From Aquimonas voraii (GTDB taxonomy: Bacteria; Pseudomonadota; Gammaproteobacteria; Xanthomonadales; Xanthomonadaceae), in contig NZ_FNAG01000006.1 in assembly GCF_900101825.1 (NCBI RefSeq), forward strand, positions 1-64,000: DNA of 64,000 bases. The letters run 5' to 3'. A program made the translations under genes and the position numbers. Shown piece after piece: positions 62,909 to 64,000 of this stretch (position 1 is its first letter; each line of letters starts with the position of its first letter). The notes beneath the pieces are model-generated. The model saw only the letters and a program-made list of their open reading frames with translations, did not search any database and had not been told where the DNA came from.

Positions 62909-64000
62909 CTACTCGAAGCCGTTGTCGAACACCCGGCTGAAGTCCGGCACCTGCAGCCGGTACAGCTCCTCGCCGACCGCACCGCGCGCAGTGAACAGCA
63001 CGCGTCCGCCGACGCGCCGCAGAGCGAAGGGATTGCTGCTCGCCGGACCTTGGGCGAGATCGCCGCCCACCAGGTCCAGCAGCTGACCGTTCAGCAGCAG
63101 GCGCAGCTCGCGACCGTCGTTGACGGGCGCACTGCGATGCGCGGCGAACACGAGGGCGCCGCCGTCCAGCGCCACCGCCTCGCGCCCCACCGCCTGCAGG
63201 GTCTGGGCGGCGCTGTCGTAGGCGCAGCGGGTGCCGGCTTCGCTGCCATCGCTTTCAAACAGGGCGCAGCCGGGCTGCTGCGAGCTCACCGCGCTGAAGT
63301 AGACCCGACCGTTGGCCTGCGCCAGCACGCCGTGCAGGCTGGTGTCACCGAAGGCGTTGCCGGGGCCGGCGAACAGATCGATCACGCGGCGGGTGCCGGC
63401 CAGCGTGCCGTCGCTGACGTACAGCTCGCGGCCGTGGCTGACGCTGAAGGCGGTGAAGAAGACCCGCCGCCCATCGCTGACGAAATCCTGCGGAAAGCTC
63501 GCCGGCGGGCCGGGGTTGATGTCGAGCAGGCGCTGCGTGCCCTGGCCGGTGCCGTCGCTGACCCAGAGCTCCTCTCCGAACACGCCGTCGTCCGCACGGA
63601 ACACCACCAGATCGGGCAGACCCGCGCGCCCGCTCAGCGTTATGAGCTCGCCCGGCCGGCTGGACTCGGCGCCGGGGCGGATATCGCGCACCAGGCTCGG
63701 CGCGTCGTTGGCGTCGAGCGCGAACAACTCCATCTCCGAGCTGGCCGTCTTGGCTACGAACAGCAGGCGCGAACCCACGGCCGCAAGCAGTCTGCGGTTA
63801 CTGAAACAGAGGTTCTGCACCCGCCGATCACCGGGCTGCGAGAGATCGGTCACCACCGCTGTGCCGGCGGCGGTGCCGTCGCTGCGGGCGATCTCGACAT
63901 CGCCGAAGCTGTTGTTGTCGGTGGTGGCCAGGAAATAGACGGCGCCGTTGCGCTCGACATAGCACTCCAGCGCATCGGTCACCGCGGGCAGGCCAAGGCT
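62909..64000 (-). CDS. Secreted ELWxxDGT-repeat protein ending in GFE (N-terminus outside window)
   Basis: The frame remains open to the right edge (the codons before VTDALECY read SLGLPA), so the start is beyond 64000. At least 363 residues of hyalin-like repeats with E-L-W-V-S-D-G-T-G-Q-G-T and E-L-Y-V-S-D-G-T-L-A-G-T, each followed by R-L-L/V-D-I/L-x-x-G. These form a beta-propeller-like array. It ends VPDFSRVFDNGFE, with the same tail as the two genes before it. Confidence 0.88.
   Translation of the reverse strand, partial: SLGLPAVTDALECYVERNGAVYFLATTDNNSFGDVEIARSDGTAAGTAVVTDLSQPGDRRVQNLCFSNRRLLAAVGSRLLFVAKTASSEMELFALDANDAPSLVRDIRPGAESSRPGELITLSGRAGLPDLVVFRADDGVFGEELWVSDGTGQGTQRLLDINPGPPASFPQDFVSDGRRVFFTAFSVSHGRELYVSDGTLAGTRRVIDLFAGPGNAFGDTSLHGVLAQANGRVYFSAVSSQQPGCALFESDGSEAGTRCAYDSAAQTLQAVGREAVALDGGALVFAAHRSAPVNDGRELRLLLNGQLLDLVGGDLAQGPASSNPFALRRVGGRVLFTARGAVGEELYRLQVPDFSRVFDNGFE

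Overview
The window is about two-thirds G+C, densely packed and coding on both strands. It looks like the chromosome of a gammaproteobacterium in or near the Lysobacterales (Xanthomonadales). Evidence for this: HslV carries a short pro-sequence ending in HA-TTIVSV, as I remember from Xanthomonas; AceK and an E. coli-type Icd are encoded 3 kb apart; there is a peptide-modification gene set I know only from this group; and secreted proteins end in a GFE tail. No rRNA, tRNA or CRISPR array was seen.

Region 1 (1-4620): the start of an IS3-type transposase leaves the left edge, followed by a 9-copy 8-bp tandem repeat and then hslV-hslU. The last 99 bp of hslU occur again at 4470-4568 (97 of 99 identical). 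Between the two copies lies about 2.1 kb of visibly lower G+C with a 43-residue peptide gene and two translationally coupled genes of unknown function. It looks like a small integrated island.

Region 2 (4696-16993): the most interesting part. It holds two paralogous class III cyclase/TPR membrane proteins, three paralogous SagB-like flavin dehydrogenases and five small peptides sharing an NHLP-like leader (L-L-x-R-L-A-x-D-D-x-F-R, then N-P-x-x-A-L-x-x-I-G). I believe these match the uncharacterised families TIGR04509 (modified peptide), TIGR04510 (peptide modification system cyclase) and TIGR04511 (peptide maturation dehydrogenase). No YcaO, LanM, radical SAM or peptidase/ABC exporter gene is present, so both the chemistry and any export route are open.

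Region 3 (17366-31525): recB-recD (no recC next to them), an SRPBCC protein, a beta-lactamase-like serine hydrolase, a cytochrome c / J-domain / rpe operon, purC, and genes for a DUF962/Mpo1-like protein, a BAX-inhibitor-1 family protein and an RluE-type pseudouridine synthase.

Region 4 (31682-48261): a methyltransferase-like lipoprotein, a secreted endonuclease I, aceK, a phospholipase D-like protein, an HD-type hydrolase, icd, a 2OG-Fe(II) oxygenase, bioC, a short-chain dehydrogenase, dinB and an LplT-PlsC fusion. AceK and Icd form one regulatory pair: Icd keeps the serine that AceK phosphorylates.

Region 5 (48439-64000): exported and surface functions. There is an S9 peptidase, a 1182-residue multidomain surface protein with a C-terminal anchor, an ECF sigma factor convergent with a Ser/Thr kinase-TPR receptor, and three large secreted repeat proteins on the minus strand, all carrying a G-F-E element at or near the C terminus.

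Dispersed palindromic repeats occur between genes and, twice, inside recB and recD.
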